A DNA stretch of 64,000 bases, from contig NC_088916.1 in assembly GCF_963576675.1 (NCBI RefSeq), positions 9,625,001-9,689,000 of the forward strand. Reading direction: 5' to 3'. The notes beneath the pieces were generated by a model that worked only from the letters and a program-made list of their open reading frames with translations, was not told where the DNA came from and did not search any database. A program made the position numbers and the translations under genes. Source of the stretch: Euphorbia lathyris. Taxonomy: Eukaryota; Streptophyta; Magnoliopsida; Malpighiales; Euphorbiaceae. Positions 13,101 through 25,179 of the stretch are shown here, piece after piece; the first letter of the stretch is position 1, and every line of letters starts with the position of its first letter.

Positions 13101-16100
13101 TCTTTATATAAGTTTCTTCTTTGGATATTAATTTTTTAATAATGCTTTCTCTATTACTTTATATATTTAACATTTTTTATTAACAGAAGAAGCCAACATT
13201 TTAGTAGCAAATTCTTCTGTTGTATACGGAAATTACATGTACTTAAAAAAGTTGCTACGTGTACAATTAAAAAGGAAGTTCATAATTACGACCCTAAGTT
13301 TTAATCTTCAACTTGAATTCAATCTATATGTAGTATTCTCTTCTTCTCCGTGCTTGATAGGTAATAAAATCATGTATGCTGAAGCATAAAACTAGACTAA
13401 TATAAATATAATAGGACTCAACTTAATAGATTAGACAAAATAAATAAAGTCAGCCATCATTGACTCAATATCCTAATCAAAACCATTACTACGAATGACC
13501 CCTATGCGACACACATTATAGCATCAAGATCCAATGAAATGGCTCATAAAAAACAAAGCAAATGATACATCCAAAGAAGGATGATCTAGATTCTGAAAAC
13601 ACACCTCCTTTGGCAGTTTGCTAAGGAAAGATATCAATTCTGCTGGATGATCCTCTCCATCTCCACCAGCTCGAACTTTGCCAGGAGTAGCATCGAGAAC
13701 CCAAGCCTGCAGTGCGTTAAAAATGATAAGGAAAAAATGAAAATCAATGGAAACATAAATCTTGAACATTCTTCAATTGTTAACAATGTAAAATCATGAG
13801 TTCCAGCAACCACAAAAACTTTCGACCTAAACCAACTTAAGTTTGCATTCCTGATACGCCAAACTATGCCTTATCTAAAGGAAGTTGGGTGGGTTTTACA
13901 GATCCATTTCCTACATTTCCCCAATCATCTGTCCCTTGCATAGTGAAAGAAAAAATATAAAATTGTTAAAGCAACCTTCTACAATTTTCTTGATTTTCGA
14001 TACATTAACACACCTACAAAAGAATAAGAATCTTGATGGGTCCTCTCCCAATATGGGCTCAAGGCTCAAATAAAACTTCACAATTGAAGGTGGAGTTAAG
14101 GCTATAATTTCTACCAGCAAACAGTTTTTGCATGCAACAGAGGTTTCAGAATCTCAGTCTCCCGCATCAAAATTTAAAACCCTCAAGTTGACTGTAGGTT
14201 TCCACTAACATCCATAAAGTAAATAAAATCCATTAACTGACAATTCAAAGCAACCCCCAAACTCTAAAACCTTTAGGTATCAGGCATAACAATCTTACTC
14301 TAACTGGACGTGCAAGAGGCTTAGCAGCTTGTTCCACCATGCTCAAGGCAACTACATAAGGAGCCAAATAAGAAGTTTCATAATATTAAATGTGTAAACT
14401 AACATACAATTTTCTGCTACTTCTAAATGACAAGTCTCTTTACAAGATGAAATACCTTTTCCTCCAAAGCTGTGGCCAATCAGAATCCGGGGAGTTAATC
14501 TAAGTCGTGCTACCTATTGCAACCAAAAATAAAAGGGAAAAAAATTAAGAAAGCAAGAATATTAATCTCAAGTTCATAACCACTTATTTATCATTAAATA
14601 TGTTTAAAAATCTAGACAGTGCAACTGCCAAAGGATCAATTGTCTATAAAATGAAATTGTTTCAGCACCAGACAATGGTAGCAAACCAGTTACCTACAGC
14701 AAATCACCACATGAATGAAATCCACAGAAAAATAAATTATATATGTAATTCAAACATTTACTTTGATAAAGGGCGGCCCGGTGCACTACGCATCCCTGCT
14801 AAGCAAGGGTCCGGGGAGGGGTCCCACCACAAGGGTGTATTGGGGGCAAGCCTTCCCCTGCCATTTTTTTGGCAAGATAATCAAAAGAAATTCCAGAGTT
14901 GAAAAAAGTTCTCTTTTATAAAAACTGTACGTCATTTAAATAGAACAAAAATAAATTTAAAAAATTATTGTATTAGGTTTTGGCGCAACGGTAAACGTTG
15001 TTGTCGTATGACCGAGAGGTCACGGGTTTGAGTCTTAGGAGCGGCCTCTTGCCACAAAAAAATTGGCAGGGGAAGGCTTGCCCGGACCCTCACTTAGCAG
15101 GGACGCGTAGTGCACCCCCCCCCCCCCCCCCCCCCCCAAATTGTATTAGGTTTTGGATTATCTCTCGTATAAAGGGGAAGCATTTCAATAAAAATTATTA
15201 TGAATTTTCAGTCAAAAAGAGAATTAAGGGAGTTTGGTGATCTCTCACAAAAGGATCAAGGATTTTCTTGTGAATAGACATGTGAGATCCTATTTGCGGC
15301 CCATGGTGCTTAAGGTACTAAGAAATAACTCTCATAACCAAACACAAAACTATTGTAATAGCTTGCCAGCAAATCCCTACATAAATAAGTTCTCTGCCAG
15401 ATATTTCTACAATGGTTATTGTCTAATGCACCACATTTGTGGCATTTTCAGTTTCCTGTGAAGTAATTAGCATGCCCAGTCTACTAACATATTGCAAAAA
15501 AAAAAATAAAAAATAAAAAGCGTATAATGCCCTGACAAGAAACTCAAAAACTTGCATTGGAGGTCACATAACTCGTCAAATTTCGTACAAGCTATTGAGA
15601 AGATTCATCACAGCAAAACTTAAATATCCTAAAATGATTGGGTAGACTTCGGCTTTATCAATCTTGCATTAACAACTATTTCTAGATTTTTGTGCAAGCA
15701 TTGATAGTTCATGAATTTTATTTGCAGCCATATGCATATCCAATGTATAAACCCAATCAAATGGGAAAAAAGATGTGACAAGACCTCTAGGACGGATAAT
15801 CAACATTACTAGGTTAACACACAGATAAATTGGTCTCAGGACATATCAGATCTCATTTTTTATCCAACACAAAATGACAGGAAAAAGTAACATATTCAAG
15901 CATAAAAATTGATAAGAGATATAACGGTTACATACTAGCTTTAAGACATCAAAAGCTGTTGAGGCCACAGTATGGGGCCCCCTCTTCTTCAGTGCTGCCG
16001 AATCACCATGACATCGCAGGTCTACTAAAAGAAACTACATCAACACATAGGCCAACAATTAAAAACACACTTGTGATAGGCAAAACAACGAGAGATTAGA

Positions 16101-19100
16101 TGATTTAATGTCCAACTTAAGTACTTCTATTGATCAATAGACATGTCAAAACTAACTTGAGCACAAAATAGTCACTGAACTGAAACATTTTTTTTTTCCA
16201 AACTGTTCTTGATCTATGAAGCACCAATACGGGTATGGGTATGGGTACGGCAAAAGGCATTTTTTCTAAATATGAGATACCGGTACGGCAGGGATACACC
16301 AAATTTTATATATATATAACCATAAATAATATTCATAAGTAATTATAAACCTCAGATCACATTCATAAGTCATTATAATCATTTTCACGATCTTCATCTA
16401 CAAACATTTAATATTGATTAGGTTTTTTTTTTTTTTTTTTTTTTTTTTTGCAAATACAAAGGCGAGTGCAGGCTGGTTTAGTTAGTTACTTTTTTTTTTT
16501 TTGGTTCGTAAGTGTAACCACCGCCGACAGCAGTGGCTATTCACTTTCACAGATGGTTTGCACCTCTATGGGTGGGACTGCTGGCCACGGAAATTCTTAT
16601 ATTAGGGATTTATATTTAATTTTTTTATATATTAATCCCTATTTTCCTGAAGTTATCTTAAAAAACCTAAAATTTCTCTAATTAACTCTGAAACGTATCC
16701 CCATAATTCAAATTCAAATAAAAAAATAAAAAGGGGATACTTGTTTTTCCGTATCCCGTACGTATCCCCATTTTCCAGGCGTATCCATATCCCCGGAGTA
16801 TCCGATACGCATATGTCAACTTCTTCGAAGTATCAGTATTTCATAGTTCTTGATGTATATGGCATTTTGACATTGGAAAGCATGATAAACGTTGTTCAAG
16901 ACTTCAATAGTATATCCATGCACATACTCTTATTTCTATCAAGAAATAGGGGAAAGCATGTAATACCAAAATTGAATTGCAACAAACAGACTGAAAATAA
17001 TTTCATGCTGAATTATTGAATTTGGCTCAATATTTCAGTTATTACTAAAAAAATTTGTGAAGTTCAATTTGTGTATTAATAATCTTGGCATTACTAACAA
17101 TGTTACTGTATTCATAGATTACTTTGACTAATATATTGATTAATATGTATGGCTTAGAAGGAAGCCAAAATGTTACATGATTTGTTAATATTCTCTTATA
17201 ATCTTTTCAATTTCAGCCTAACCTAGAATATTTTTGACTTTAAGAATTAAGTAAGGAGATAAGAAAACCTATATAAGCCTTCAATTGTTACATCAATTCT
17301 CAAAATGAATAGTTTGTTTTGCTTACCTTTAATGCTGGCAGGAACACTAATTTCTTTAATTTTTCCAAAATAGTTACACTAATATTTCAATAAAAACTAT
17401 TACTTTTTACATTGTATAAGAATCTTAAAAGTTATACTTTTGAGGTCAGTACTAGAAAAAATAAGAATAATGTTTTTCATACAAACCCACCCAGGTAAGT
17501 TTTGTAGGTTTACACATAAAATTTGATTCTGAATCACCAAATTGTCAGGAATCCTTGCCCATGTCATAGGTTAGCTAAAATTCATAACATAAAAAAATCT
17601 TTTGAAAAAAAGGTACGCAATTAAGAGGGTTTTTTAAGGTCCTAATATATTAATAAATTAGTAGAATCTGGTTATTTTGCTTTCCATTTTTGAGACAATA
17701 AATCTGAAAAACTAAAACTGACGTTTTACCAATCAACCAAAAATGATTAAAATAAGTGAATTTAATTGGTTTAGATTGATCATTTGGTTGAACCATATTG
17801 CATACACGTACACCCCTATGAAACATCGATTGGCAGGACACAGCCTGTCAACTCAACCAAGCTTAGCAATAGAAAATGCATACATCATAAATGTCAGAAA
17901 ATTCAATTTCACTAAAATAGAACCTGCCACATTGGAAATTCCTGTGCTAATCTTCGAGTAAATGTTCCTGTAAAATTTAAAATTTGTTATAGCACATTGC
18001 AAACTAGTTATTTTACAAGAGATGTAAGCACACACTGTCACAAATAAATTGTTTCAAACAAATCAATGTGCACATGAGAAACTATGAACAGCTCCGAACA
18101 TATTTATACAATACTAACCCCAGTTCTTCCGACTACCCAGAATCCCATGCAGAAGCACAGCTGTTGGTGGATCTGGCATTGACTTGTCCATTGCAGAACT
18201 CCATTGTACCTGCATACTAAATCATATCAGGTTAACAGTTTTGTTCCATGGAAATCACAAAAGATAACTAAAAGAAATTTCTGTATTATGAATAGATAAA
18301 TCCATCATCCACAATCCCATGCCTGATTCCAATGAATCTAGAATACTTGTGATCTGCTAGGCATAAATCCTGATTTTTAACACTATCTTTTGCCATTCCA
18401 AGACATTAAGATGGCATAATAAGATGTGTCACGTTTTACATATTTTTACTTCATCTAATTGACTAATTTGAATTAGGTCACTGTTATAAGTACTAAAATT
18501 TCCATTAAATTGTTCTTGTCGGCTTAAACACCAGACGGCTAGAGTAAGAATCTTTCAGAAAATTTGTCATCAGGAAATACATTATTAGACCCCAACACAT
18601 GAAATCAAATATTTCAAAATTATTAGTATATAGAATGCGGAACAGAATGTCAAGGTATTACATAATGAGAAAATCGGCCAAACTTACAAGTGCTCCTTGC
18701 ACAAGATCATAAGCCTGCAAATGAAAACACATTAAGCAGGTACAAGTGTTAGACCAAACCTTGTGCTATATATAGCTTCTTATGAGCATAAACTATTATG
18801 TCAATAATTTCATAGATTATGCTATAAATTACAAATAACTATATCTTTTACCAAGAAACCTGATCGCTGAGCAACATTGCTGCCAGGAGCTAGCTTCTCA
18901 TCTACCAATGCCATACGTATACTTCCATTTTTAGTAGCTCTGCTTGAGTGACCAATAGTTAACTGAAATGCGCTACTCTACAATTATAAAAAATACTGTT
19001 TCTTAAGAAAAATAGCCGAGATTGACATGCATTATTATCATCAGACACCTAAATATGAAATTAATCTAACCAAGGACCAAATTTAACTCAAAGAAAGAAT

Positions 19101-19238
19101 AATAACAAAGTAAACCTGGTGAGGCATGGAAATTCTGGTGATGGCTCTCCAATTTAAGCCGGGAGTCAAAATCCGGTCGTCAAAATTGACGGCCGTACCA
19201 CCGCAAATGCAGGCTGTAAAATTGGCGATCGCGGACAT
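7111..19238 (-). CDS. Alpha/beta hydrolase, ABHD11/YbfF-like, 13 exons
   Basis: Exons in transcript order: 19116-19238, 18852-18977, 18688-18714, 18119-18209, 17924-17967, 15936-16034, 14456-14513, 14299-14351, 13605-13706, 10646-10711, 8472-8590, 8195-8366, 7111-7179. All junctions are GT-AG, all phases agree, and the product is 382 aa. The N-terminal ~50 residues are basic/hydroxylated and precede the fold, which suggests an organelle transit peptide (inference). Fold landmarks: oxyanion loop LLHGILGSRKNW (about 111-122), LVDLRCHGDS, nucleophile elbow GHSFGGK (Ser185), the conserved strand WVLDATPGK (Asp212), and the catalytic His in EDAGHW (His359). This is the layout of the ABHD11/YbfF esterase group; substrate unknown. 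Exon 3 is a 27-nt micro-exon. Introns are bloated by MITEs and SINEs, which gives a 12-kb gene for a 1.15-kb CDS. It is head-to-head with the PPR gene. Confidence 0.9.
7454..7919. mobile_element. Mutator-type MITE, family C, in last hydrolase intron
   Basis: Terminal inverted repeats are GGGATAAGGTCCAAATTTA (left) and the complement of TAAATCTGGACTTTATCCC (right). Flanking 9-mers AAAATTTAA (7445-7453) and AAACTTTAA (7920-7928) match at 8 of 9. It is non-coding and contains a T-tract near 7710. Confidence 0.85.
9810..9996. mobile_element. 187-bp palindromic MITE in hydrolase intron
   Basis: The arms GAGAAATTATACTATGCTAT and its counterpart ATAGTATAGTTTCTC (read on plus at the right end) form a hairpin. 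Internal halves also pair (GTGGGCCC with GGGCCCAC). Flanking 9-mers CCTATATAT and CCTATATAG differ at one base, consistent with a Mutator-type insertion. Confidence 0.8.
11584..12804. mobile_element. 1.2-kb MITE with GGGGGCGTTTGGTT ends
   Basis: The left end GGGGGCGTTTGGTT is exactly complementary to the right end AACCAAACGCCCCC. The trinucleotide TGA flanks both sides (11581-11583, 12805-12807). The interior is T-rich and non-coding, and a Stowaway element is inserted near the left end. It lies in the hydrolase intron between exons 9 and 10. Confidence 0.8.
11669..11982. mobile_element. Stowaway MITE nested in the 11.6-kb MITE
   Basis: The ends CTCCCTCCGTTTTTTATTAT and the complementary GGAGGGAG have the canonical Stowaway (Tc1/mariner) terminus. 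Each side is flanked by TA (11667-11668 and 11983-11984). It is 314 bp and non-coding. Confidence 0.9.
14770..14876 (-). mobile_element. Au-like SINE, 3' half only
   Basis: The minus-strand sequence matches the tRNA-unrelated half of the full copy at 24467-24649: TTGGCAGGGGAAGGCTTGCC, the ACACCCTTGTGGTGGGACCC block, CCCCGGACCC and the GTAGTGCACCGGGCCGCCC end. The tRNA-like head with boxes A and B is absent, so this copy is truncated. Confidence 0.8.
14981..15139 (+). mobile_element. Au-like SINE with poly(C) tail
   Basis: The head TGGCGCAACGGTAAACG (box A) and GGTTTGAGTC (box B) are followed by the GGCCTCTTGCC region and the GACGCGTAGTGCAC end. A 17-bp target duplication ATTGTATTAGGTTTTGG flanks it (14967-14983, 15140-15156), overlapping the first bases of the SINE. 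Compared with the 24.5-kb copy it lacks about 30 bp in the middle, and the GTGCCGCCC-(T)n end is replaced by a run of 23 C (15115-15137). Confidence 0.85.
16216..16853. repeat. Decayed MITE rich in TACGGGTATGGG/CGTATCCC words
   Basis: The left side has CTATGAAGCACCAATACGGG and repeated GGGTATGGG. The right side has complementary CGTATCCC, GGAGTATCCGATACG and ends near AGTATTTCATAG. The ends are only loosely inverted. A fragment of the same right end recurs at about 27555-27640. Long T runs (16423-16449, 16491-16502) lie inside. It lies in the intron between hydrolase exons 5 and 6. Confidence 0.5.
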
Positions 19239-19535
19239 TGCTGTTGTATATATGCAGCAATAACAACGGAATGCGATATGCGAAGGACGAGAATGGAGAA
19301 GTTGTAGGATCCCCCAGACGAGTAATTGAGAAGAATTAGGGTTGAGTTACGATCGAAAGAAGAAAAAAGAAGAAGAAAATGCAGAATGATGATGAAAAGG
19401 AGAGAAAACGTGGAGGCGGAGACAGCGAGGTTGAGAATTGGTGGCGTTTGAGAAGTTTCACCAGCTCTCCCCTGTGGTGGTCAGCTCAGCTGCGACAGTT
19501 TTGAGTGTCAACCTCTAGTTTCTTACGTGGGACTC
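19239..19535. promoter_or_regulatory. 5' leader/promoter region of the hydrolase gene
   Basis: The stretch upstream of the hydrolase ATG is purine-rich on the minus-strand complement (GAAGAAAAAAGAAGAAG) and contains no open frame. It should hold the 5' UTR and core promoter, but no TATA box or start site can be fixed by eye. A MITE separates it from the PPR gene's leader. Confidence 0.35.
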
Positions 19536-20214
19536 GGTTAAATGCACAATTGGTCACTAAATATAAATATGTTATCTCAAAATCATCGCTCAATTTTAAT
19601 TTGTGTCAATAAAATCATTTAACTTTGATTTGATTTTATCGTAATTAGGTTTTTTTGACGATTTCACTGATTAAAATGGACCAGAATACTGACATGAATG
19701 ATACATCCACGTGAGTAAACTCAAATCTCTAATTGAAACAACACATGATATCCACATGTACACTAGCTAACAGCCGCATATCAGTTATTTTTATGTAAAA
19801 AACACAAAATTAGTTTTTTCATAAAAATAACCCACCCGAGGTTACAACATGTCGTTTTGGTTAGAAATTTAAATTGACTCACACTGGCGTGTCAGCTATG
19901 GTATCATTATAATGCATTTTAACCACTAAAATCGTCGGAGTGGTCTAATTAGGATAAGATTTAAAACTAAGTAGTTTTATCAAGACAAATTGAAGTTGAG
20001 TGAAAACCGAGTGATTTTATCAAGACAAATTGTAGTTGAGTCATGCTAACGTGTCAGCTATGATATCATTATGATGTATTCTAACTATTAAAATCGTTGA
20101 AGTGGTCTAATCAGGAAAAAAATTCAAAATTAAGTGATTTTATGGAGACAAATTGAAGTTGAGCGACACTTTTGAAACAACATATAAGTTTAGTGACCAA
20201 ACATTCATTTAACC
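19536..20214. mobile_element. Mutator-type MITE, family D copy 1, between divergent genes
   Basis: Inverted ends are GGTTAAATGCACAATTGGTC (left) and the complement of GACCAAACATTCATTTAACC (right). The interior has repeated GACAAATTGAAGTTGAG and GTCAGCTATG.TATCATTAT words. Flanks CGTGGGACT and ACGGGACT are similar but not identical. A second copy at 32927-33437 has a clean target duplication. It sits in the shared upstream region of the hydrolase and PPR genes. Confidence 0.75.
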
Positions 20215-21770
20215 ACGGGACTTTCATCATTCAACTGAAATTACTATACCGTCCCCGCTAATAGAGTTCTCTTTTTCCCGTCTCTTTCCCCTTGCGTTTT
20301 ACTTTATCTCTTTTGCCGTTTTGCGTTTGGCTCTCCCATCTGCATTCCTTCTCTTTGCTCTTCTTCTCCCTTCTTCTTCAACCTCGACTCTGTTGGTCTC
20401 GGCCTCTAATTCGAAATATAACCAATTCCTTTGTTCCTCTCTTGCTCCAACCCTTGTTTTACCTACTCCCTCAACTTTGTATCAATGAATTTATGAAGAT
20501 AATATGGGAAGAAGAAATTAGAAAATCTGTTAACTCTCGGAGAGGCCATGAACAGCAGAGATAAATGAATCCGGTTTAGCCGCTGTCCTAGAAGGAATTA
20601 ACTTGCTTCTGCCATCAATTGAGTAGTAATTAGAAGGATTTGACTGCTTGTAGCTTCTTCTATTCGCTGTTAAAGTAATTTTGCCTTGGCATTGAACCTG
20701 GTATGTTTTTACTTCTGTTTATTCGGTTTTGAGTTTTACGTGCTTTTGGATGCATCATTTTCTTTTCTTTGTGCACTCGTTTAACTTCTACGGTTTTCTC
20801 AGCACTTTGTTTTGGTTGTTTTTTTTTTTTTTTTTTGAAATTGAGTATTTCTAGTAGAAACCTAGCTGATAATTTGTTTTTATTTCTTTGTTTTCTTTAG
20901 TGGTGCTTCAATGGAGCTGCATCGTATCCTTCATTTCATTTCATTTTGTTGTTTTATCAGATACCAATTTTGTTTTCTTTGATTTTCTGTTTTACTTTTT
21001 ATTTTATTTATTCAATTTTTAAAGATGATGGTTAAATTCTATACTATACTATAGTGTTGTCTTACTGTTGATTTGTTTGAAACAATTATAGAGTTTAATT
21101 TTGTTGCTCATGGGTTCAGTTTAGCAATTGATGCATGCATAATTGTTTGTGGTGATGATTTGATTTGTCAGTTGTGCTAAATTTAATTGTTCCTTAAAAA
21201 GATAATTCTGTAATGAAGGAAGGAGTTCAATTGGGCATTAATTTAGACATATTTTGAACATCTTGGAGAAAACTGGATGATTGTGATAATAATCAATAAA
21301 AGCTTAAGAATTTTTCTATAGGGTGTCATGTTGCATAAAATTTTGGTAGCTGAATTCACTTTATTAAAATATTTTTAAGCATATTTGGAACATGTTCAGC
21401 AGTCAGAACTGCTTCTGAGAAAGATTAAAACTGAACTTGGTCATGCTGATTTTGCTCATTTGTTTTATTTGTTGCTGCGAATATACTTATATATATATAC
21501 TGGCTTATTTTAGAAGTTGTTCTTTTGAATGTTTTCCAAATTTGATTTGTCATTGGTATTATTTTAATATTTTCAGGTTGTAGAAGTAATGCAGAAGATT
21601 GGTGCCTAAGATAAGTTTATTGAGTTATACTTGATTGGTTTTAAGAAAAAGAAACCGAGTAATCTGTTATCTATTTTCTTCCTTCCCTACGTGCGTGATG
21701 CAAATGTGTGCAAGCCATGCGTTCAACTCACTTACTATGCCATCATACACAACCTATACATTTATAGTGT
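20215..21770 (+). promoter_or_regulatory. Promoter and 5' leader of the PPR gene with probable leader intron
   Basis: The stretch 20250-20470 is pyrimidine-rich (CTCTTCTTCTCCCTTCTTC type), as is common just upstream of and within plant 5' UTRs. A plausible leader intron runs 20701-21576, with donor CTG|GTATG and acceptor ATTTTCAG. No long coding frame is present. An open frame at 20292-20564 would be a uORF at most. Confidence 0.45.
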
Positions 21771-23960
21771 ATGCCATCTTCATCTCGTTTTGTACTAAAT
21801 GTTCTTTCTATTAGTCAAATCCAAAGGTTCATTCCTCGAAAATGGAAACAAAGTACCAAAGAGGTATTTCCTCAAAGCAATATTCCCATTCCTGGGAATT
21901 GTGTTACTGTCAATGAACCAATGATAGATAGCCTTGTAAATTCTCTCAAGAACTTTGCACGAGAGGGCCATTTATTAAAAGCATTTGAATCCTTTGCTCT
22001 TATCCAGCGCCATGTCTCCTGCGATACTGCCTCCAGTGTCGTTCTACCGTCCGTCTCTTTTCTTCTCTTATCCTGCGTCAACAATAAATCCTTACCACAG
22101 GGTAAACAGCTCCATGCTCTTATTATCTCTATGGGATTTGAGCAACACCCAGTTTTGGTACCCAAGCTTATTACTTTTTATTCAAAGTTCAATATGCTAG
22201 TTGATGCTCATACTGTAACTGAGAATTCAGACATCTTAGATCCTCTTCCTTGGAATATTCTCATCTCGTCCTACGTTAGAAATGCACTGTATGGAGAGGC
22301 TCTTTCTGCTTATAAACAGATGAAAAGTAAAGGTATCAGACCTGATAATTTCACTTATCCATCTGTTCTTAAGGCCTGCGGTGAAACAATGGATCTAGCC
22401 TTTGGAAGAGAGGTTCACACGTCTATTATTGCTAGCAATCAACTGTGGAGCTTGTTTGTGCATAATTCCTTGGTTTCCATGTATGCAAAAACTGGTGAAT
22501 TAGATACTGCTCGTTGCTTGTTTGACAATATGCTAGAAAGAGATGCTGTCTCTTGGAATGCTATGATCTCTGGTTATGCCTCCAACAGAATGTGGAATGA
22601 AGCATTTGATTTGTTTGAAAAAATGCGGGTTGAAGGTGTTGAATTCAATGCTATAACTTGGAACACCATAGTTGGAGGGTGCTTGCAGTTGGGAAACTTT
22701 AAAGGGGCACTTCATTTGCTTGCTCAGATGAGAAGTTGTGGTATTCATTTAGATTCAGTGGCAATGATTATTGGTTTGAGTGCATGCTCCTACATGGGGG
22801 CCATTAAATTAGGTAAAGAGATTCATGGTTCAGCAATTCGTAGCGATCGTGATAGTGCTGATAATGTTAAAAATGCACTGATCACTATGTATTCTAGATG
22901 CAAAGATCTTGAACATGCTTATATTATGTTTCAATCAATTGAGACTAAGAATATAATCACTTGGAACTCTATGCTTTCTGGTTTTGCCCACATGGACCGA
23001 TCTGAGGAAGTCTCCTTCTTATTCAGAGAGATGTTGCAGTCTGGCATTCGGCCAAATTATGTGACTATAGCAGGTATTCTTCCCCTCTGTGCTCGGGTAG
23101 CTAACTTACAACATGGGAAGGAGTTCCATTGTTACATTTTGAGGCGTGCAGAATTTAAGGACTACTTGCTGCTATGGAATTCACTTGTTGACATGTATGC
23201 AAGATCTGGAAAGGTTTTAGAAGCCAAACGGTTGTTTGATTGGATGAGCATGAAGGATGAAGTTACATATACTTCCTTGATTGCTGGATATGGAATACAG
23301 GGAGACGGACGAGCAGCACTAAAACTATTTGATGAAATGAACAGATATCATATTAAACCAGATCATGTAACTATGGTGGCAGTTCTATCAGCTTGTAGTC
23401 ATTCAGGTTTAGTAACAGAAGGAATTAGGTTATTTGAAAGGATGTATATTGTGTACGAGATAGCTCCTTGTTTGGACCATTTTGCCTGCATAGTAGATCT
23501 GTATGGGAGGGCTGGATTGTTGTATAAAGCAACAGAAATTATCAAAAGGATGCCTTACGAGCCAAGCCCTGCCATGTGGGCTACTCTTTTAGGAGCCTGT
23601 CTTATACATAGAAATACTGAGATAGGCGAATGGGCTGCCGAGAAATTGTTGCAAATGAGGCCTGAAAAACCGGGTTATTATGTGTTAATTGCTAATATGT
23701 ATGCTGCTGCTGGTTGTTGGAGCAAGCTAGCAATGGTTAGGACGTATATGAGGGATTTAGGTGTGAGGAAGGATCCTGGCTGTGCCTGGGTTGATGTGGG
23801 CTCTGGGGTTTCGCCTTTTCTGGTGGCAGACACGTCAAAATCATGTGGAGATGAGCTTTACCCATTGTTGGATAGGTTATCCGAACTAATGAAAGATGAC
23901 GAATATGTTGACAGAGGAAATTTTGAGTTGGTTGATGATGTGCTAGAGGCAACAGGATGA
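21771..23960 (+). CDS. Pentatricopeptide repeat protein, PLS class with E domain
   Basis: A 729-aa intronless coding region. PPR proteins of this class bind organellar RNA in a sequence-specific way, usually for C-to-U editing or processing. An in-frame TAG at 21765-21767, one codon before the ATG, fixes the start. The N-terminal ~50 residues are Ser/Arg-rich, as in mitochondrial or plastid presequences (inference). Tandem repeats run from about residue 60 to 620, with recognisable cores such as [69 protein letters not shown] and [19 protein letters not shown]. The C-terminus has the E motif ([14 protein letters not shown]…[18 protein letters not shown]) and a short E+ region, with no DYW deaminase. 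The sequence resembles the Arabidopsis protein At1g71490 (recalled, not searched). The reading frame is intact. Confidence 0.95.
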   Translation: MPSSSRFVLNVLSISQIQRFIPRKWKQSTKEVFPQSNIPIPGNCVTVNEPMIDSLVNSLKNFAREGHLLKAFESFALIQRHVSCDTASSVVLPSVSFLLLSCVNNKSLPQGKQLHALIISMGFEQHPVLVPKLITFYSKFNMLVDAHTVTENSDILDPLPWNILISSYVRNALYGEALSAYKQMKSKGIRPDNFTYPSVLKACGETMDLAFGREVHTSIIASNQLWSLFVHNSLVSMYAKTGELDTARCLFDNMLERDAVSWNAMISGYASNRMWNEAFDLFEKMRVEGVEFNAITWNTIVGGCLQLGNFKGALHLLAQMRSCGIHLDSVAMIIGLSACSYMGAIKLGKEIHGSAIRSDRDSADNVKNALITMYSRCKDLEHAYIMFQSIETKNIITWNSMLSGFAHMDRSEEVSFLFREMLQSGIRPNYVTIAGILPLCARVANLQHGKEFHCYILRRAEFKDYLLLWNSLVDMYARSGKVLEAKRLFDWMSMKDEVTYTSLIAGYGIQGDGRAALKLFDEMNRYHIKPDHVTMVAVLSACSHSGLVTEGIRLFERMYIVYEIAPCLDHFACIVDLYGRAGLLYKATEIIKRMPYEPSPAMWATLLGACLIHRNTEIGEWAAEKLLQMRPEKPGYYVLIANMYAAAGCWSKLAMVRTYMRDLGVRKDPGCAWVDVGSGVSPFLVADTSKSCGDELYPLLDRLSELMKDDEYVDRGNFELVDDVLEATG

Positions 23961-24466
23961 GGCTAGATCATGGATTATCAATCTACTTTTCATATGTGAA
24001 TTAAGATTGTTGATCTCGTTCGTAGCAGCAATTAGTTGGGTGATTTTAGAGAGCCCTTATGAATACATAGGTTCACATTTTGCCTCAAAATGCAGCATAG
24101 GAAGGAAGAAAAAGAAGGTTAGAAAGATGATGTTTCCCTTTTGATGTATACTGTTGAAATTTCAATTCACATGTGTACATGAATAAACGGGCTTCATAAT
24201 CTGTACAAATTGTTTGTTTACCTTTTTCTGTCTCTCTTCCTGCATTTCCTTCTCATGGTGAGTATTTAATTATTTATCCAATTTCTGTAAAAATGCTTTG
24301 GTTTCTTGAATTCTCTTTGCTGTTGCCTTTATTTTGCAATTTGCTTCTCTCTGTCATCCAAATTTACAAAGTGAGTTGCAAATATCAGAACAATGGTAGG
24401 GTGAGATATTCAGATTTGTTTACATAATTTCTTGAGAGCAACTTGGTGTTATTTTGGATTATCTGA
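23961..24466 (+). other. 3' UTR and flank of the PPR gene
   Basis: AATAAA at 24182-24187 (in GAATAAACGG) is a likely poly(A) signal about 220 bases after the stop. No coding sequence was seen. Confidence 0.5.
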
Positions 24467-24649
24467 GCCTTGGCGCAACGGTAAACGTTGTTGTCGTGTG
24501 ACTGAGAGGTCACGGGTTCGAGTCTTAGGACCGGCCTCTTGCCAAAAAATTGGCAGGGGAAGGCTTGCCCCCAGTACACCCTTGTGGTGGGACCCCTCCC
24601 CGGACCCTCGCTTAAGCGGGGACGCGTAGTGCACCGTGCCGCCCCTTTT
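24467..24649 (+). mobile_element. Au-like SINE, near full length
   Basis: A tRNA-derived head carries box A TGGCGCAACGG (24471-24481) and box B GGTTCGAGTC (24515-24524). It is followed by the conserved body CCTCTTGCC, GGGGAAGGCTTGCC, ACACCCTTGTGGTGGGACCC, CCCGGACCCTCGC and GTAGTGCACCGTGCCGCCCC, then a short T tail. This is the layout of the plant Au SINE family. Pol III boxes are intact, but it is not a tRNA gene: there is no acceptor stem or anticodon arm. No clear target duplication. Confidence 0.85.
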
Positions 24650-25179
24650 ATGTATACAATAAAGTAATGAAACAACAGTTTATCTGCTAGACGTAAGGGG
24701 AGGAGTCGGCCCGTAGGTGAACTCAAAGGCATGACATTGAGCAGACTTCAGTAAGCAGTGGTGAATGGAACATATTAGTGATTGTTGGAGATAGACCCCA
24801 AGTCGGTATAAGGATTATTAGGAGACACAACATATTCAAATTTCACAACTGCTTCCCAAATCCCTCAATCTCCGCCCTATTCTCCGTTTCACTCCCTCTA
24901 GACATCTACCTGGACTGTTTCTTCTTTGCCCATTCCATGAATTGTTTCCTACTTCGTTAGGGAATATTTAAAAAAGCTGCATTCCAGCTTCGTCTTCTGC
25001 TCCGGTGTTGAAGATCGAAGCTTAGGGAATCTTGCCTCCTGCAATTAAAGTTAAAGGTCAGCAAAGATAACATCTTTTTCAAATTTTGAGTCAAGCATTT
25101 GATGATTTGAGGAACAAAAACAATTCAATGGACATGCTTTTTTTTAATTGTTTTCATCATCACCTGCACATAAGGAGGA
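24650..25179. other. Intergenic, nothing firm
   Basis: Mixed sequence between the PPR gene's 3' flank and the open stretch at 25.2 kb. A few GT-AG-like sites are present but no recognisable protein segment. Confidence 0.3.

Noticed and set aside
20292..20564. 90-codon open frame upstream of the PPR gene
   Set aside because: Leu/Ser/Phe-rich translation of a pyrimidine-rich leader; no domain, and better explained as 5' UTR.
24467..24540. Possible tRNA gene (boxes A and B)
   Set aside because: No acceptor or anticodon stem; sequence continues into the Au SINE body shared with two other copies.
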